Positions 5,666-6,739 of a stretch of 6,739 bases of DNA are shown piece by piece. The notes below the pieces were generated by a model that searched no databases, was not told the DNA's origin, and saw nothing but the letters and a program-made list of their open reading frames with translations. Position 1 is the stretch's first letter. Every line of letters starts with the position of its first letter. This DNA is from Bacteroidota bacterium (GTDB taxonomy: Bacteria > Zhuqueibacterota > Zhuqueibacteria > Zhuqueibacterales > Geothermadaptataceae), in NCBI GenBank assembly GCA_011375275.1, contig DRLW01000536.1, positions 1 to 6,739 on the forward strand. The letters run 5' to 3'. A program made the position numbers and the translations under genes.

Positions 5666-6739
5666 TTATTTGGCAAAATCGATCGTCCGGTATTGCCTGA
5701 TGACGGTGATTTTTATCTGCCCCGGGTATGTCAGACTGGACTGAATTTTATTGGATATCGCGGCTGCCAGTTGCTCCGCCTGGGCGTCATCCACGCTTTC
5801 ATGCTCAACCATGATACGGATCTCACGCCCTGCCTGGATGGCGTACGAGTTCGTGACACCCATGAAGGAGTTCGCTATTTCCTCCAGCGTTCGCAGCCGT
5901 TTGAAAAACGACTCCAACATACTCTTTTCAGCCCCGGGTCTGGCACAACTGATCTCATTTGCCACCCCGACGATGATCGTGATCGGGCTGACGGTATCAG
6001 TCGCCTCGTCAAGATGATTGGCGTAGTAAATTGCGTTTTGCACGATGGGCGTTTCACCATATTTCTTAGCGAGCTCAACAGCGATCTCAGCCGCCTTGGT
6101 GGCAGGAAAATTTTCAACAGCAACACCGATTTCGTGCAAAAGCCCGGCTCGCTTGGCTGCGTTGACGTCCAGGCCGAGCTCAGAGGCCATATAGCCCGCG
6201 AGCATCGCCACTTCGATAGAGTGTTGCAACAGGTTTTGCCCACGGCTGGTATGGTATTTAAGCCGGCCGATCGTTTGCAGCAGTTCTTTGTGGGCGATAT
6301 GCAAGCCGATCTCGAGCACAGCATGCTCGCCTTCTTCGTAAAACTTCTCCTCGATCTCTTCCCTGGTCTTCTGGATAACCTCTTCGATACGCCCGGGGTG
6401 AATGCGCCCGTCGTAGATCAGGGTTTCCAGAGCTTCCTTGGCTATTTTGCGCCGGATAGGATCAAAGCCGGAGAGCATAACCAGCTCAGGCGTGTCATCG
6501 ATCAGCACTTCGACGCCCGTGGCTGTCTCAAATGCTCTGATGTTCCGCCCCTCTCTGCCGATGATCCGCCCTTTCATATCGTCGTCAGGCAGCTCAACGA
6601 TGCTGACCGTACTCTCAGTGACGTGCGAGATGGCTGATCGCTGTATGGCCTGTATGATGATCTCCTTTGCCTTCTGATTCGCAGTCAGCCGCGCCTTGTC
6701 TTTGATGTCTTTGATCATTGCCGCAGATTCCTGGCGGAC
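5666..6739 (-). CDS. rny: Ribonuclease Y, 5' part outside window; HD site degenerate
   Basis: C-terminal 357 codons of RNase Y, the membrane-anchored endoribonuclease that starts mRNA decay in many bacteria. The frame stays open to the window edge (VRQESAA precedes the first internal Met at 6718), so the N-terminal membrane helix and most of the coiled coil lie outside. Numbering from that Met, the KH domain has GRIIGREGRNIRAFETATG (50-68), and the HD domain spans about 158-260. The C-terminal YAIQAGREIRI (292-302) and YPGQIKITVIR (331-341) are typical. In the HD domain H166 (QHS) is kept. However, the HD pair of HDIGKA is H195-E196 in HEIGVA, the usual ADA reads ANE (N254), the His of GSHxEIG is K208, and the HHGD-like site reads ANHLD. 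The gene is otherwise intact, with no frameshift. Family membership is certain; catalytic competence is doubtful. ymdB follows directly. Confidence 0.96.
   Translation of the reverse strand, partial: VRQESAAMIKDIKDKARLTANQKAKEIIIQAIQRSAISHVTESTVSIVELPDDDMKGRIIGREGRNIRAFETATGVEVLIDDTPELVMLSGFDPIRRKIAKEALETLIYDGRIHPGRIEEVIQKTREEIEEKFYEEGEHAVLEIGLHIAHKELLQTIGRLKYHTSRGQNLLQHSIEVAMLAGYMASELGLDVNAAKRAGLLHEIGVAVENFPATKAAEIAVELAKKYGETPIVQNAIYYANHLDEATDTVSPITIIVGVANEISCARPGAEKSMLESFFKRLRTLEEIANSFMGVTNSYAIQAGREIRIMVEHESVDDAQAEQLAAAISNKIQSSLTYPGQIKITVIRQYRTIDFAK

Noticed and set aside
5875..6324. - strand frame of 149 codons in the rny region
   Set aside because: It is an out-of-frame shadow of rny on the same strand; the peptide is rich in Arg, Ser and Cys with no domain.
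5693..6637. Long + strand open frame of 314 codons
   Set aside because: It lies wholly antisense to rny, whose KH and HD motifs are unmistakable. The peptide shows no recognisable domain and has no plausible ribosome site or neighbours.

Overview
The window is a compact bacterial stretch with two divergently read halves. It holds two complete genes on the + strand, three complete genes and one partial gene on the - strand, three tRNA genes and one repeat-filled spacer of about 380 bp. The RNase Y-YmdB pair, FolD and a DUF368 polyprenyl-phosphate transporter are all bacterial. The species cannot be named from the sequence. Moderate GC, non-encoded CCA ends and this gene set would fit many lineages, including FCB-group or candidate-phylum bacteria, but that placement is a guess.

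Left half (1-2161, + strand). The window opens inside a tRNA-Pro(GGG) gene, which is followed by a hairpin/T-run terminator. A 15-bp-spaced gene pair comes next: a family 2 glycosyltransferase of the dolichyl/polyprenyl-phosphate-sugar synthase type, and a DUF368 (PopT-like) undecaprenyl-phosphate translocase. Together they suggest a lipid-carrier module: one enzyme would load a sugar onto the polyprenyl-phosphate, and the other would return the spent carrier across the membrane. After them, 1705-2086 has no gene. It carries three diverged copies of a palindrome-ended element about 100 bp long, spaced 111-115 bp apart. A promoter-like pair then precedes tRNA-Pro(CGG). The two tRNA-Pro genes therefore bracket the gene pair and the repeats.

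Right half (2181-6739, - strand). Read from right to left, the order is rny (RNase Y, 5' end outside the window), ymdB (metallophosphoesterase), a possible 26-codon small ORF, folD, tRNA-Arg(CCG) only 7 nt behind the folD stop, and a 466-residue TPR-repeat protein. All are co-directional with short gaps, so co-transcription is likely. The rny-ymdB adjacency matches ymdA-ymdB of Bacillus, joining mRNA turnover with a phosphoesterase.

The most notable observation is that the RNase Y HD domain lacks several normally invariant residues: the HD pair reads HE, the later metal-binding Asp reads Asn, and further positions are changed. The KH domain and C-terminal region remain well conserved. This looks like an altered or catalytically silent RNase Y rather than a decayed gene. 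The MITE-like repeat cluster is the second point of interest.
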